64,000 nucleotides of DNA, taken from assembly GCF_003985145.1 (NCBI RefSeq), contig NZ_ML133521.1, positions 930,001-994,000 of the forward strand. The letters run 5' to 3'. The number at the start of each line of letters is the position of its first letter. Within the stretch, counting starts at the first letter, position 1. Below are positions 7,277-16,801 of the stretch, in pieces. A program made the position numbers and the translations under genes. The DNA comes from Rhizobium anhuiense. GTDB taxonomy: Bacteria > Pseudomonadota > Alphaproteobacteria > Rhizobiales > Rhizobiaceae. The notes beneath the pieces were generated by a model. The model made no database searches. It had not been told where the DNA came from and saw only the letters and a list, made by a program, of their open reading frames with translations.

Positions 7277-8485
7277 ATGTCCGGCGATCAGGCGAAGAAG
7301 CCGCTCCTCCTCACCAATGTCAGACCGATGGCTTTCGGTGCGGGCACATCCGAGGGGATGATCGACATTCTCGTCAATGCCGACGGCAGGATCGCCGAGA
7401 TTGGTCCGTCGCTTGCGGTCTCGCAGGATGTGACGCGCATCGACGGCAAAGGCGCCTTCATCTCACCCGGCTGGGTCGACCTGCACGTGCATATCTGGCA
7501 CGGCGGCACCGACATCTCCATCCGCCCCTCCGAATGCGGTGTCGAGCGCGGCGTCACCACGCTGGTCGATGCCGGTTCGGCCGGTGAGGCGAATTTCCAT
7601 GGCTTCCGCGAATATATCATCGAGCCCTCGCGCGAACGCATCAAGGCCTTCCTGAATCTGGGCTCGATCGGCCTCGTCGCCTGCAATCGCGTCGCCGAAC
7701 TCAGGGATATAAGAGATATCGATCTCGACCGCATCCTCGAAGTCTATGCCGAAAACAGCGAGCATATCGTCGGCATCAAGGTGCGCGCCAGCCATGTCAT
7801 CACCGGCTCTTGGGGCGTGACGCCGGTCAAGCTCGGCAAGAAGATCGCCAAGATTTTGAAAGTGCCGATGATGGTGCATGTCGGCGAGCCGCCGGCGCTC
7901 TATGATGAGGTGCTGGAGATCCTCGGCCCCGGCGACGTCGTCACCCATTGCTTCAACGGCAAGGCCGGTTCGAGCATCATGGAGGACGAGGACCTCTTCA
8001 CTCTCGCCGAGCGCTGCGCCTCCGAGGGCATCCGTCTCGACATCGGCCATGGCGGCGCCTCCTTCTCCTTCAAGGTCGCCGAAGCGGCAATCGCGCGCGG
8101 GCTGCTGCCATTCTCGATCTCGACCGACCTGCACGGCCATTCGATGAATTTCCCGGTCTGGGACCTGGCGACGACGATGTCGAAGCTGCTGAGCGTCGGC
8201 ATGCCCTTCGACAAGGTGGTGGAAGCCGTCACCCATGCGCCGGCATCCGTCATCAAGCTGTCGATGGAAAATCGGCTTTCGGTCGGCTCTCAAGCCGAAT
8301 TCACGATTTTCGACCTGGTCGATTCCGACCTCGAAGCGACGGATTCCAATGGCGACGTCTCGGTTCTCAACAAGCTGTTCGAGCCGCGCTACGCAGTGAT
8401 GGGCGCCGATGCCTTCGCCGCCAGCCGCTACGTGCCGCGGGCACGCAAGCTGGTGCGCCACAGCCACGGCTATTCCTACAGGTAG
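7277..8485 (+). CDS. Amidohydrolase / deacetylase family metallohydrolase
   Basis: A 402-residue amidohydrolase-superfamily TIM barrel. It shows the HxH metal pair (H70, H72 in DLHVHIWHGG), a central lysine in GIKVRASH that would be carboxylated to bridge two metals, His ligands in MMVHVGEPP and VVTHCFNGK, and the terminal Asp in STDLHGHS. Relatives (the Agrobacterium Atu3266 and Enterococcus EF_0837 group) are deacetylases of small N- or O-acetylated acids, often found beside SelA-like PLP enzymes. ATG 7277 is 9 bp from AAAGGA; the upstream ATG at 7268 abuts that site. The upstream region matches that of the ABC/RidA/SelA-like operon at 48.5 kb, suggesting joint use. The substrate is unknown. 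Confidence 0.85.
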   Translation: MSGDQAKKPLLLTNVRPMAFGAGTSEGMIDILVNADGRIAEIGPSLAVSQDVTRIDGKGAFISPGWVDLHVHIWHGGTDISIRPSECGVERGVTTLVDAGSAGEANFHGFREYIIEPSRERIKAFLNLGSIGLVACNRVAELRDIRDIDLDRILEVYAENSEHIVGIKVRASHVITGSWGVTPVKLGKKIAKILKVPMMVHVGEPPALYDEVLEILGPGDVVTHCFNGKAGSSIMEDEDLFTLAERCASEGIRLDIGHGGASFSFKVAEAAIARGLLPFSISTDLHGHSMNFPVWDLATTMSKLLSVGMPFDKVVEAVTHAPASVIKLSMENRLSVGSQAEFTIFDLVDSDLEATDSNGDVSVLNKLFEPRYAVMGADAFAASRYVPRARKLVRHSHGYSYR

Positions 8486-8507
8486 GATTGGCTGAAGAGG
8501 GCGAGGA

Positions 8508-9371
8508 TCAGCGGTTACGCCAGCCCATCAGCTTTTCGATCCGTTCCGCCGAACTGCGCACATGCGCGGTGTAGTGGTTCTCGTCGGAAAAGGCCTTCTG
8601 CTCCGGCAGCACGATGGAAATGGTGGCGACGCACTGGCCGTCGCGATCGCAGATCGGCGAGGCGATGCAGGCAACCGCATAATCCGATTCCCCCGCCTGG
8701 ATCGACAGGCGCGACTCGAAGGCCTTGCCGGCGGCTTCCGACAGTGTGCCCGGGTCGATCTCGGCGCGGCCGGTCGGTGAGGAGCGGGCGCAGCGCTTGA
8801 ACAGTTCGATGCGCTCCTCCTCGGGCAGGTGGCCGACGAGCAGGCGGCCGGAGGCCGTCCAGTTCAGCGGCACACGGGTGCCGACGCGCGACGCCACCTG
8901 GAAATGGCTCGGGCCGTCGGCCATGGCCAGCACCAGCATATAATCGCCGTCGCGGCCGCAGACCTGCACGGTTTCGCCGGCCTGGCGGCAGAGATCGTGC
9001 ATTTCATGGGTGGCGATGCTCATGAAATCCAGCGATCGCGCATAGGCAAGGCCGTAATGATAGAGCCGCGCGCCGAGCCAGATCGAGCCGTCCGCCTGCC
9101 GCGTCAGCATGTTCTTCTCGACGAGATCGTCGACGATGACGTAGACGGTCGACAGCGGCGCCTTGACCGCCTTGGCGATGGCATAGACGCCGGCCGGCGA
9201 TCCGGTCTCATAGAGATGATCGATCACCTGAAGCGCGCGATCGATACCGCTGACGCGCGCCCGCCGCGCGCCCTTGCCGCCTGCCTCGCCGGCAACGCCC
9301 TCATCTTCGGAGTAAACTGCGGATGATGTCTTTCCGTCCAATTCCACGCACCTCATGAAAACTGCGATCAT
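8508..9371 (-). CDS. IclR-family transcriptional regulator
   Basis: A regulator of up to 287 residues. The N-terminal winged helix (about 38-100, SGIDRALQVIDHLYE ... APLSTVYVIVDDLVEKNML) is followed by the IclR effector domain (SRVGTRVPLNWTASGRLLVGHL, later CVATISIVLPEQKAF). The start is uncertain: ATG 9371 and ATG 9356 both lack a good ribosome-binding site, and a GTG/TTG just after GAGG near 9345 is possible. Tail-to-tail with the amidohydrolase (22-bp gap), it is the best candidate for the regulator acting at 7108-7172 and at 48445-48509. Its own upstream DNA has only a weak resemblance to that operator (CATAGTAATGTAACATG near 9368-9384). Confidence 0.87.
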   Translation of the reverse strand: MIAVFMRCVELDGKTSSAVYSEDEGVAGEAGGKGARRARVSGIDRALQVIDHLYETGSPAGVYAIAKAVKAPLSTVYVIVDDLVEKNMLTRQADGSIWLGARLYHYGLAYARSLDFMSIATHEMHDLCRQAGETVQVCGRDGDYMLVLAMADGPSHFQVASRVGTRVPLNWTASGRLLVGHLPEEERIELFKRCARSSPTGRAEIDPGTLSEAAGKAFESRLSIQAGESDYAVACIASPICDRDGQCVATISIVLPEQKAFSDENHYTAHVRSSAERIEKLMGWRNR

Positions 9372-9464
9372 GTTACATTACTATGGCATAGCTGTCGCCG
9401 TGGCAAATCGCAACATCTTGTAGGTTGATCGTCTGGGCGGATGTGGCGGAGGGGGAATGACGTT

Positions 9465-9489
9465 GGAACAACCAACCGCAGCCTGAGTT
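9465..9489 (+). promoter_or_regulatory. Possible EcfG-type (general stress) promoter
   Basis: GGAAC (9465-9469), 16 bp, AGTT (9486-9489) resembles the alphaproteobacterial general-stress sigma (EcfG/RpoE4) consensus GGAAC-N16/17-CGTT with one mismatch in the -10. It sits 25 bp before the SDR start. SDRs of this YghA-like type are commonly stress genes, which is why I report it. The evidence is weak. Confidence 0.35.
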
Positions 9490-9513
9490 TGCCGTTAAAC
9501 CCAGGAGGTCATG

Positions 9514-10371
9514 ATGACGAATTATCCAACACCACCGTTCCCATCCCAGAAACAACCGATGCCGGGTTTTACTGCGCAGATGGACCCTATTCCCGATCAC
9601 GGTGAGAAGAGCTATCGGGGATCCGAACGACTAAAGGGCAAGCGGGCGATCATCACCGGCGGCGATAGCGGCATCGGTCGGGCCGTGGCGATTGCCTATG
9701 CCCGTGAAGGCGCCGATCTGCTGATCTCCTATCTCGACGAGGATGAGGATGCCGATGAGACGAAACGGCTCGTCGAGCAGGCCGGGCGCAAGGCTGTGCT
9801 CGTCAGCGGCGACATCCAGGATCCCGCCCACTGCAGGCAGATCGTCGAGACGGCGGTCAAGGAACTGGGCGGTATCGACATTCTCGTCAACAACGCCGCG
9901 CATCAGGCGAGCTTCAAGAGTATCGACGAGATCAGCGACGAGGAGTGGGAACTGACTTTCAAGGTCAACATCCATGCGATGTTCTACCTGACCAAGGCAG
10001 CCGTCGCCCATATGAAGCCCGGCAGCGCCATCATCAATACGGCCTCGATCAATTCGGACAATCCGAACCCGACACTGCTTGCCTATGCGACGACCAAGGG
10101 CGCGATCCAGAATTTCACTGCCGGCCTTGCCCAGCTTCTGGCCGAAAAAGGCATTCGCGCCAATGCGGTGGCGCCGGGCCCGATCTGGACGCCGCTCATC
10201 CCTTCGACGCTGCCGGAAGAAAGCGTCAGCAATTTCGGCAAGCAGGTGCCGATGAAGAGGCCGGGCCAGCCGGCCGAGCTTGCCACAGCCTATGTGATGC
10301 TGGCCGATCCCTTGTCGAGCTATGTCTCCGGCGCGACAATCGCGGTCACCGGCGGCAAGCCCATTCTCTAA
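9514..10371 (+). CDS. SDR-family oxidoreductase (YghA-like, general-stress type)
   Basis: A 285-residue classical short-chain dehydrogenase. It has a proline-rich N-terminal extension of about 40 residues seen in the YghA / glucose-1-dehydrogenase-like group, a Rossmann motif TGGDSGIG (48-55), an NNAA segment (LVNNAAHQ), the catalytic Ser in NTASINS, and YATTK. AGGAGG (9503-9508) fits ATG 9514 better than ATG 9511. It stands alone, between the IclR gene and the convergent oxoprolinase gene. The substrate is unknown. A stress role is suggested by family and by the weak EcfG-like promoter. Confidence 0.85.
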   Translation: MTNYPTPPFPSQKQPMPGFTAQMDPIPDHGEKSYRGSERLKGKRAIITGGDSGIGRAVAIAYAREGADLLISYLDEDEDADETKRLVEQAGRKAVLVSGDIQDPAHCRQIVETAVKELGGIDILVNNAAHQASFKSIDEISDEEWELTFKVNIHAMFYLTKAAVAHMKPGSAIINTASINSDNPNPTLLAYATTKGAIQNFTAGLAQLLAEKGIRANAVAPGPIWTPLIPSTLPEESVSNFGKQVPMKRPGQPAELATAYVMLADPLSSYVSGATIAVTGGKPIL

Positions 10372-10412
10372 TGCATGTCGCCCGGAAGTGTTCAGCGGTT
10401 CCTGGATAGGAG

Positions 10413-13400
10413 CTAAACCGGCTTGCCGTAGCCACCCCCGGTCGGCGTCGTGATGATCACGGCGTCACCGGCTGCGAGTATCGCCTGATCGCAGCCTTCC
10501 AGCTTTTCGACTTGGCCGTCGCCGCGGCGGATCTCGGTTTTCCCCAACTGCCCGTTTTCCCCGCCGAACAGGCCGAAAGGCCGGATGGTACGGTGCGAGG
10601 AGAGGATGCTGCAATCCATCGTCTCCAGGAAGCGGATGGTGCGCTCGGTACCGCCGCCGGAACTATATTGCCCCTTGCCGCCGGAACCGCGGCGGATGTG
10701 GAAATCTTCCAGCACGACGGGAAAACGGAATTCCAGCACCTCGGGATCGGTCAGCCGCGAATTGGTCATGTGGCTGTGCACGCCATCGGCGCCGCTGAAG
10801 CCGGTGCCGTCATTGAGCACGCCGGCGGGGCCGCCGGCGCAGATCGTCTCGTAATATTGATAGGTGGCGTTGCCGAAAGTCAGGTTGTTCATCGAGCCCT
10901 GGGCTGCCGCCAGTGTTCCGAGCGCTCCGAACAGCGCATTGGTCACATGCTGGCTGGTTTCGACATTGCCGGCGACGACGGCAGCCGGATAGGTCGGGCG
11001 CAGCATCGAGCCGTCGGGCACGATGATGCGGATCGGCCGGAGGCAACCGGCATTCATCGGGATCGGCTGCTCGACCATGACACGGAAGACATAGAGCACG
11101 GCGGCGCGTGTCACCGGTTCCGGCGCATTGAAATTGGTCGGCTGCTGTGCGCTCGTGCCGGTGAAGTCGACCGTTGCCTCGCGCGCTTTCCTGTCGACGG
11201 TGATCTTCACCTTGATAACGGCGCCCTGGTCGGTGGGGTAGGTGAATTCGCTGTCGCTCAGCCGGGCGATGACCCGGCGCACGCTTTCTTCGGCATTGTC
11301 CTGGACATGGCCCATATAGGCTTCGACGACGTCGAGCCCGAAATGGGCGACCATCTTGCGCAATTCGTGCACGCCCTTTTCGTTGGCGGCGATCTGCGCC
11401 TTCACGTCGGCGACATTCTGGGCAGGATTGCGGGCGGGGTAGGGGTGGTCCGTCAACATCGCCGCGAAGTCGGCCTCACGAAAACGCCCCTTATCGACCA
11501 GCAGGAAATTGTCGATCAGCACGCCTTCCTCATCGACCTTCGTCGCCCGCGGGGTCATCGAGCCCGGCGCCTTGCCGCCGATATCGGCATGATGGCCGCG
11601 CGAGGCGACATAGAAGAGGATGACCTCTCCGGCATCGTCGAAAACAGGCGTGACGACGGTGATGTCGGGCAGATGCGTGCCGCCATTATACGGTGCGTTG
11701 AGCGCGAAGACGTCGCCCGGGCGGATGTTGCCTTGGTTGAGGCGGATGATCGTTTCGACCGAACGGTCCATGGAGCCTAGATGCACCGGCATGTGCGGTG
11801 CGTTGGCGACGAGCGCGCCGGTGCGGTCGAAGACGGCGCAGGAGAAATCGAGCCGCTCCTTGATATTGACCGAATGGGCCGTGTTCTGCAGCGTCACGCC
11901 CATCTGCTCGGCGATCGCCATGAACAGGTTGTTGAAGACTTCGAGCATCACGGGGTCGGCGCTGGTGCCGATCGCCGCATTGCGCGACAGCGGGATCTCG
12001 CGGATGAGGACGATATGGTTGCGGCCGGTGAGCCTTGCCTGCCAGCCCGCCTCGACGACGATCGTCTGATGCGGTTCGATGATCAGCGCGGGGCCTTTGA
12101 GGACGGCGCCCGGCTTTAGCGCCTCGCGCTTGAAGATGCCGGCCTCGTGCCATGTTCCACCGGAATAGAAGCGGGTGGTGCGCAGCGCTTCCGGCACCGA
12201 GGCGTCCGCCTGAATGTCCGCCTCCTCGATGTCGGCGCCGCCGCCGATGCCCTCGACTTCGATGGAATCGACGACAACAGGCCGGTCGTCGAAGATGAAG
12301 CCGAACTGCTTCTTGTGGGCGACGGCAAAGGCTTGCGCCATCTCCTCCTGCTGCCCGAAGGCAACGGGCAGGGCCGTGTCGGTGCCCTTATATTGCAGGT
12401 GCAGTCGGGTGACGATCTCCAGATCGGCCGCCTCGACGCCTTGCAGCGTCATTTCCCCACGCACCTCCTCTTCCAGCTCGGCCCTGACGGCGCCGATCGT
12501 CGTCAAGGCCGTGTCGAGTTCGGTCAGGACGGCGCGCTGGCGCGTGGCGCGGATATCGGCGAGACCCATGCCATAGGCCGAAAGGATGCCGGAGAAGGGG
12601 TGGATCAGCACGGTCTTCATGCCGAGGCTGTCGGCCACGAGGCAGGCATGCTGGCCGCCGGCGCCGCCGAAGCAGGTGAGCGCATAGTCCGAAACGTCAT
12701 AGCCGCGCTGCACGGAGATTTTCTTGATGGCATTGGCCATGTTCTCGACGGCGATGGCGAGAAAACCGTCGGCGACGTCTTCCGCCGTCCGCCCGCCGCC
12801 GATCGTCTGCGCCATCTCGGCAAAGGCGCTGCGCACCGCCTCGGCATCGAGCGGCTGGTCCTGCCCCGGCCCGAAGATTTCAGGGAAGAAATCCGGCAGC
12901 AGCTTGCCGGTCATGATGTTGGCGTCGGTGACGGCAAGCGGACCGCCGCGGCGGTAGGATTTCGGACCGGGCGTCGCCCCGGCTGAATCGGGACCGACGC
13001 GGAAGCGCGAACCGTCATAACTCAGGATCGAGCCGCCGCCGGCAGCAACGGTGTGGATCTTCATCATCGGCGCGCGCATGCGCACACCGGCGACCTCGGT
13101 CTCGAAAGCGCGTTCCAATTCACCGTCGTAATGCGAGACATCGGTCGAAGTGCCGCCCATGTCGAAGCCGATCATTCGGTCAAAGCCGGCGATGCGCGAG
13201 ACCTCGACCGCGCCGACCACGCCGCCGGCGGGGCCGGACAGGATCGCATCCTTGCCCTGGAAGAGATGCGCGTCGGTCAGTCCGCCGGAAGACTGCATGA
13301 ACATCAGCTTCGGGCCCTCTGCGTCGCCGGTGCCGAGCTCGGCGGCAACCTGATCAACATAACGCCGGAGAACCGGAGACAGATAGGCATCGACGACGGC

Positions 13401-14024
13401 GGTGTCGCCGCGCCCGACGAGCTTGATCAGCGGTGAAACGACATGCGAGGGCGAGATCTGCGTGAAACCGATTGCGCTGGCGATGGCGGCGGCCTGCTGC
13501 TCATGCTCGGGATAGCGGTAGGCATGCATGAAGACGATGGCGACGGCGCGCAGGCCGCTGGCATAGGCGGTTTCAAGCGCTTGTCGCAGGTCATGCTCGT
13601 TAAGGGCACGTTCCACTGTGCCGTCCGCCAACACCCGCTCGTCGGCCTCGATGACATCGGCATAAAGCAGTTCCGGCTTGACGATCTTCTTGGCGAAGAT
13701 ATCGGCGCGGGCCTGGTAGCCGATCTCCAGCGCATCGCGAAACCCCTTCGTCGTCACCAAGAGGGTTGGATCGCCCTTGCGTTCCAGGAGGGCGTTGGTG
13801 GCGACCGTCGTTCCCATCTTCACCGCGCCGATGAGGTCGGAAGGGATCGGTTCGCCCGGATCAAGGCCAAGCAATTCACGGATGCCGTGCACGGCCGGGT
13901 CGCGATAGGCTTCCGGATTTTCTGAGAGCAGCTTGTGGGCGATGAGCGAACTGTCCGGACGGCGTGCGACGATATCGGTGAACGTGCCGCCGCGATCGAC
14001 CCAGAAATCCCATTGCCTGCCCAT
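10413..14024 (-). CDS. 5-oxoprolinase / hydantoinase (HyuA-HyuB fusion)
   Basis: A 1203-residue cytoplasmic enzyme fusing the two hydantoinase subunits. The N-terminal HyuA half has the ATP-binding DRGGTFTDI at the start, [15 protein letters not shown], a [30 protein letters not shown] segment split across the nucleotide fold, and AAGGGSIL. The HyuB half begins near residue 695 ([21 protein letters not shown]) and includes [11 protein letters not shown]. Enzymes of this layout cleave 5-oxoproline to glutamate, or related hydantoins, with ATP. The length matches bacterial fused OplAH. It diverges from a MarR-like regulator (14113), with a 12-bp palindrome inside the shared promoter region. Confidence 0.9.
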   Translation of the reverse strand: MGRQWDFWVDRGGTFTDIVARRPDSSLIAHKLLSENPEAYRDPAVHGIRELLGLDPGEPIPSDLIGAVKMGTTVATNALLERKGDPTLLVTTKGFRDALEIGYQARADIFAKKIVKPELLYADVIEADERVLADGTVERALNEHDLRQALETAYASGLRAVAIVFMHAYRYPEHEQQAAAIASAIGFTQISPSHVVSPLIKLVGRGDTAVVDAYLSPVLRRYVDQVAAELGTGDAEGPKLMFMQSSGGLTDAHLFQGKDAILSGPAGGVVGAVEVSRIAGFDRMIGFDMGGTSTDVSHYDGELERAFETEVAGVRMRAPMMKIHTVAAGGGSILSYDGSRFRVGPDSAGATPGPKSYRRGGPLAVTDANIMTGKLLPDFFPEIFGPGQDQPLDAEAVRSAFAEMAQTIGGGRTAEDVADGFLAIAVENMANAIKKISVQRGYDVSDYALTCFGGAGGQHACLVADSLGMKTVLIHPFSGILSAYGMGLADIRATRQRAVLTELDTALTTIGAVRAELEEEVRGEMTLQGVEAADLEIVTRLHLQYKGTDTALPVAFGQQEEMAQAFAVAHKKQFGFIFDDRPVVVDSIEVEGIGGGADIEEADIQADASVPEALRTTRFYSGGTWHEAGIFKREALKPGAVLKGPALIIEPHQTIVVEAGWQARLTGRNHIVLIREIPLSRNAAIGTSADPVMLEVFNNLFMAIAEQMGVTLQNTAHSVNIKERLDFSCAVFDRTGALVANAPHMPVHLGSMDRSVETIIRLNQGNIRPGDVFALNAPYNGGTHLPDITVVTPVFDDAGEVILFYVASRGHHADIGGKAPGSMTPRATKVDEEGVLIDNFLLVDKGRFREADFAAMLTDHPYPARNPAQNVADVKAQIAANEKGVHELRKMVAHFGLDVVEAYMGHVQDNAEESVRRVIARLSDSEFTYPTDQGAVIKVKITVDRKAREATVDFTGTSAQQPTNFNAPEPVTRAAVLYVFRVMVEQPIPMNAGCLRPIRIIVPDGSMLRPTYPAAVVAGNVETSQHVTNALFGALGTLAAAQGSMNNLTFGNATYQYYETICAGGPAGVLNDGTGFSGADGVHSHMTNSRLTDPEVLEFRFPVVLEDFHIRRGSGGKGQYSSGGGTERTIRFLETMDCSILSSHRTIRPFGLFGGENGQLGKTEIRRGDGQVEKLEGCDQAILAAGDAVIITTPTGGGYGKPV

Positions 14025-14050
14025 CGTCCGGTCTCCTGTTAAGCTGAAAT

Positions 14051-14080
14051 TTTATTGACGATTTATCGATAAAATGTCAA
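14051..14080 (-). promoter_or_regulatory. Promoter of the oxoprolinase gene with palindromic operator
   Basis: The perfect 12-bp palindrome TTTATCGATAAA (14062-14073) lies in the 88-bp gap between the oxoprolinase and MarR-like genes. On the minus strand a TTGACA (14080-14075) precedes it, with an AATAAA-like -10 at 14056-14051 (N18), so the palindrome fills the promoter spacer. That is where a repressor would act. The neighbouring MarR-like protein is the obvious candidate. Confidence 0.6.
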
Positions 14081-14112
14081 CGTTCTCCCTCTTGGATCAT
14101 GGAGGGATGCGC

Positions 14113-14640
14113 ATGTCGGATGGACACGGACGACGGGAAATCGGACCGATCGTCTCCTCAGCCCATCTCGCCGATGGCGCGCTTCCGGCCCTTTCGGAGC
14201 TCGAGTTCGGCCTTATCCTCGCCGGCAACGCCTTCGACCGCTGGATGGTACGCTGCATGACGGCCGCGGGCGAGCCCGGATGCGCCGCGATCGACGTGCT
14301 GGTGCTGCATTCGGTGGCTCACCGGCAGCGGCCGAAGCGGCTCGGCGATCTCTGCAGCGTGCTCGGTGTCGAGGATACGCATCTGGTGATTTATGCAATC
14401 AAGAAACTGGAAAAGCGCGGCCTGGTGACAAGCACCCGGGCGGGCAAGGAGAAGCTGGTTGCCGCTACCGAAAAGGGCGTTGAAACCTGCCTGAGATACC
14501 GGGCGGTGCGGGAGGCGCTGCTGGTGGAATCGGTCAAGGGGCTGGGTCTCGACGCCGCGGCGACATCGGCGGTGGCGGCGACACTCCGGGCGCTGTCGGG
14601 CCATTACGATCAAGCGGCAAGGGCCGCCGCCTCTTTCTGA
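14113..14640 (+). CDS. MarR-like winged-helix regulator
   Basis: A 175-residue protein with a central winged-helix fold. AAIDVLVLHSVAHRQRPKRLGDLCSVLGVEDTHLVIYAIKKLEKRGLV gives the MarR-type helix-turn-helix, and TSTRAGKEKLVAATEKG is the wing. ATG 14113 lies 7 bp from GGAGG (14101-14105); ATG 14107 abuts it, and the frame opens at 14074. It diverges from the oxoprolinase gene and probably controls it through the palindrome at 14062-14073. The ligand is not predictable. Confidence 0.82.
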   Translation: MSDGHGRREIGPIVSSAHLADGALPALSELEFGLILAGNAFDRWMVRCMTAAGEPGCAAIDVLVLHSVAHRQRPKRLGDLCSVLGVEDTHLVIYAIKKLEKRGLVTSTRAGKEKLVAATEKGVETCLRYRAVREALLVESVKGLGLDAAATSAVAATLRALSGHYDQAARAAASF

Positions 14641-14699
14641 CGGCAGCCCTTGACGGGGGCAGGGAGAGATCCCCAGCTCTTTAATTTAGAACAGGTTGT

Positions 14700-14915
14700 T
14701 CAGCCGAAGCAGGGCATGGCCGGCAGATTGGCGCGGTTTGCAAGCGCTCCGATCACCTTGCCCACCGAAGTCGGCCGCGGTTCGCGTTTGCCGGCGGCCG
14801 TCTCCAGGAGTTGCTTGAAGTCTTCAAGCTTCACGCCGTCGGCGCGCAACACCATGGCGATCAGGGGGTCGCGAAGAGCTTCGGATATCGTCAGGTCGTC
14901 TCTGGTCTTTCTCAT
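14700..14915 (-). CDS. Small conserved-looking protein of unknown function (71 aa)
   Basis: A 71-residue protein starting MRKTRDDLTISEALRDPLIAMVLRADG and ending CFG. There is no signal peptide or membrane segment; it is predicted helical and has a basic middle part (GKREPRPTSVGK). The start at 14915 is well supported by AAAGGAGG upstream on its strand; the longer frame to 15020 runs through the operator region. It diverges from a TetR regulator with two operator-like repeats between them (14998-15038), so it is the likely regulated target. I do not recognise a function. Confidence 0.7.
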   Translation of the reverse strand: MRKTRDDLTISEALRDPLIAMVLRADGVKLEDFKQLLETAAGKREPRPTSVGKVIGALANRANLPAMPCFG

Positions 14916-14997
14916 GGTTGTCCTCCTTTCGTGGGCGGTCGCCCGTGTTCCACTTGCCGCTGCCATACCCTCGGCATTGACTTTCGCAGTTCGTGGT

Positions 14998-15038
14998 GTT
15001 ACCGGTAAGTAACAATGCATTTGTTACCGATCGGTCAC
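14998..15038. promoter_or_regulatory. Tandem TetR-type operators
   Basis: Two imperfect palindromes, GTTACCGGTAAGTAAC (14998-15013) and GTTACCGATCGGTCAC (15023-15038), are spaced 25 bp start to start. They contain the perfect palindromic cores TTACCGGTAA and ACCGATCGGT. The second ends four bases before the TetR start codon at 15043. The layout indicates autoregulation and control of the divergent 71-residue gene. Confidence 0.7.
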
Positions 15039-15042
15039 ATTG

Positions 15043-15666
15043 ATGTCAAGGACTACGTCCGCAAAAAAATCAGAAACTTCGAATGAAATCTCCGTAGTCG
15101 TTTCAGAAGATCGCATCCCGCCGCGGGAGCGTATCGTCTCGACCGCCTCGGAGCTTTTCCGCGAGCGCGGCATTCGCGGCATCGGCGTCGATGCCATCGC
15201 CGACGCGGCGCTCACCAACAAGATGACGCTCTACCGGCATTTCGGCTCAAAGGACGAGCTCGTATGCGAAACGTTGCGCCGCGCCTCCGAAAAGGCCGGC
15301 GCCATCTGGCACGATCTGGAAGTGGCCTATCCCGGCAATCCGCGCGCCCAGCTCTACGCCTGGGTGGAGACGCGGGCGCAATGTCTGAACGGCGAGCCTG
15401 CCGGCTGCGATCTCGCCAATGCCGCCATCGAGTTGAAGGGCGAGGGCCATCCCGCCCACGAGATGATCGAGCGGCACAAGGCCGAACAGCGTGATCGCCT
15501 GGCCGCGCTCTGTTCGGCGGCCGGTGCACGCGAACCCGAGCTTCTTGCCGATACGTTGACACTGCTGCTCGAGGGTGCGCGCGTCACCCGCCAAGCCATG
15601 GGCACTGCCAACTGCTGCGGTCATTTCGCCAAGGCCTGCAACGCAGCGATTGCCTCTTTCGCCTGA
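15043..15666 (+). CDS. TetR-family transcriptional regulator
   Basis: A 207-residue TetR protein. After about 25 unstructured residues comes the DNA-binding domain (RERIVSTASELFRERGIRGIGVDAIADAALTNKMTLYRHFGSKDELV, about 28-75), then a helical ligand domain with several cysteines (CLNGEPAGCDLANA, later ANCCGHFAKAC). The cysteine-containing GCxxAN region is common in TetR proteins of this subgroup. No ribosome-binding site is visible before ATG 15043 or TTG 15040, and the operator abuts the start, so the mRNA may be nearly leaderless or the true start lies further in. It likely represses itself and the divergent small gene. Confidence 0.85.
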   Translation: MSRTTSAKKSETSNEISVVVSEDRIPPRERIVSTASELFRERGIRGIGVDAIADAALTNKMTLYRHFGSKDELVCETLRRASEKAGAIWHDLEVAYPGNPRAQLYAWVETRAQCLNGEPAGCDLANAAIELKGEGHPAHEMIERHKAEQRDRLAALCSAAGAREPELLADTLTLLLEGARVTRQAMGTANCCGHFAKACNAAIASFA

Positions 15667-15684
15667 CCGCCACTCTAAAGCGCC

Positions 15685-15704
15685 GCGCGTCTTTTCAGAC
15701 GCGC
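15685..15704. repeat. Palindromic element after the TetR gene
   Basis: A perfect 8-bp stem GCGCGTCT/AGACGCGC with loop TTTC, embedded in AAAGCGCCGCGCGTCT ... GAAGGACACCGTAGCATTTTGAA. From memory, closely similar short sequences recur between genes in Rhizobium genomes; that is recalled, not checked. It could act as a terminator for the TetR gene, but no T-run follows the stem. Confidence 0.5.
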
Positions 15705-15799
15705 GAAGGACACCGTAGCATTTTGAACCATGCAGTCGGGGAACCTTACCGCTTCCGTGTCGTTTTTCCATCACCGGAGGGCAATGTGGAGGCAGGGAG

Positions 15800-15988
15800 A
15801 TGAACTACGTCTATCTCAAGCGCCTATATGCCAAACGCGCCGAGCTCGAAGCCAAGCTGGAGCTTCATGATGCGCGCTATTGTTTCGGCGAGGAAGAAGT
15901 CGATGATGGCACCGACAGCGATCTGCGTCAGCGGTTGAGCGAGATCTCTGAGGAAATTGCGACGCTGGAGAGCAGGCCGGGCGGCTAA
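15800..15988 (+). CDS. Small coiled-coil protein of unknown function (62 aa)
   Basis: A 62-residue acidic, Leu/Glu-rich helical protein (YLKRLYAKRAELEAKLELHD ... LRQRLSEISEEIATLES) that probably forms a short coiled-coil hairpin. A GGGAG ribosome-binding site directly precedes ATG 15800. Its stop codon overlaps that of the convergent DUF1810 gene (15985-15988). I do not recognise a function. Confidence 0.6.
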   Translation: MNYVYLKRLYAKRAELEAKLELHDARYCFGEEEVDDGTDSDLRQRLSEISEEIATLESRPGG

Positions 15989-16419
15989 TCCGCGCCAAGG
16001 ATCTCCGTCGTCCGCTCGTCGAATTTTCCCTGATAGAAATGCTCGATCACCCGGTGGAAGGGCGACCCATGGTCGCTGATGGCGGCAAACAGGGTCATCG
16101 AGGAGCGCAGCTTGAGGTCGTCGGGCGAGCCCAGGATTTCATGCGCTGATCGGCCGTCAACCGACAAGATCGCCTCGACACAGCGCAACAGCCGGCTTGA
16201 GAGAATGGGATCGGCGAGATAGGCGGCGGCTTCCGCAGCCGAACGGATCGCATATTTTTCGGCCATTGCAGAGGTGCCGAGACCGGCGATCTGCGGAAAA
16301 ATAAACCACATCCAATGGGAGGTCTTGCGCCCGGCCTTCAGTTCCGACAGCGCCTGTTCATAGACGCCGTTCTGGGCATCGATGAAGCGGTCGAAGTCGT
16401 AGTCGATGTCACCGGCCAT
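15985..16419 (-). CDS. DUF1810 family protein
   Basis: A 144-residue protein of the DUF1810 family, recognised by DRFIDAQNGVYEQALSELKAGRKTSHWMWFIFPQ near the N-terminus and SSMTLFA and HFYQGKFDERT near the C-terminus. The function of this family is unknown. ATG 16419 follows AAGGGA on its strand; the open frame extends to 16575 but has no support there. The gene converges with the 62-residue gene, sharing stop-codon bases. Confidence 0.85.
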   Translation of the reverse strand: MAGDIDYDFDRFIDAQNGVYEQALSELKAGRKTSHWMWFIFPQIAGLGTSAMAEKYAIRSAAEAAAYLADPILSSRLLRCVEAILSVDGRSAHEILGSPDDLKLRSSMTLFAAISDHGSPFHRVIEHFYQGKFDERTTEILGAD

Positions 16420-16486
16420 GGTCCCTTTTCCTGCTGTCAACGCAGCCTGGGCCAAGGTCTCCATGCCCGGCGAGCTAGCTTTTCTG

Positions 16487-16801
16487 TTAGCAGACCCTTT
16501 CAGCGTAGGGGCTGCTGTCACGGCAATGGCCGTAAGCCGGATGATGCGGCGTGTTATCATCTGATGTGGCGGCAATGGCCGATGTCGTCATCGGGTCCGT
16601 ACCACCGGAAGAATATGCGGCGAAGCCCGCAAAGCTCAAGAGAACCAAGGCTCCGACCACGACGATGCGCTCGAAGGGCGAAAGTTTCTGGGCGCTGACA
16701 TGGTCGACATAGTCGCGCTCGCCCAAGCCGGTGGTTTCATCCTCTTTCGCATGGAGGGTCACCATATCCTGGCGACGGCTCAAAGTTTCACAATCTGTCA
16801 T
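16487..16801 (-). CDS. Small single-pass membrane protein (104 aa)
   Basis: A 104-residue protein with an acidic, soluble N-terminus of about 40 residues, one transmembrane helix (IVVVGALVLLSFAGFAAYS, about 46-64), and a short polar tail with two cysteines. AGGAG lies upstream of ATG 16801 on its strand at a workable distance. No family is recognised. It lies upstream of the DUF1810 gene on the same strand, 67 bp away, and may be cotranscribed with it. Confidence 0.55.
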   Translation of the reverse strand: MTDCETLSRRQDMVTLHAKEDETTGLGERDYVDHVSAQKLSPFERIVVVGALVLLSFAGFAAYSSGGTDPMTTSAIAATSDDNTPHHPAYGHCRDSSPYAERVC

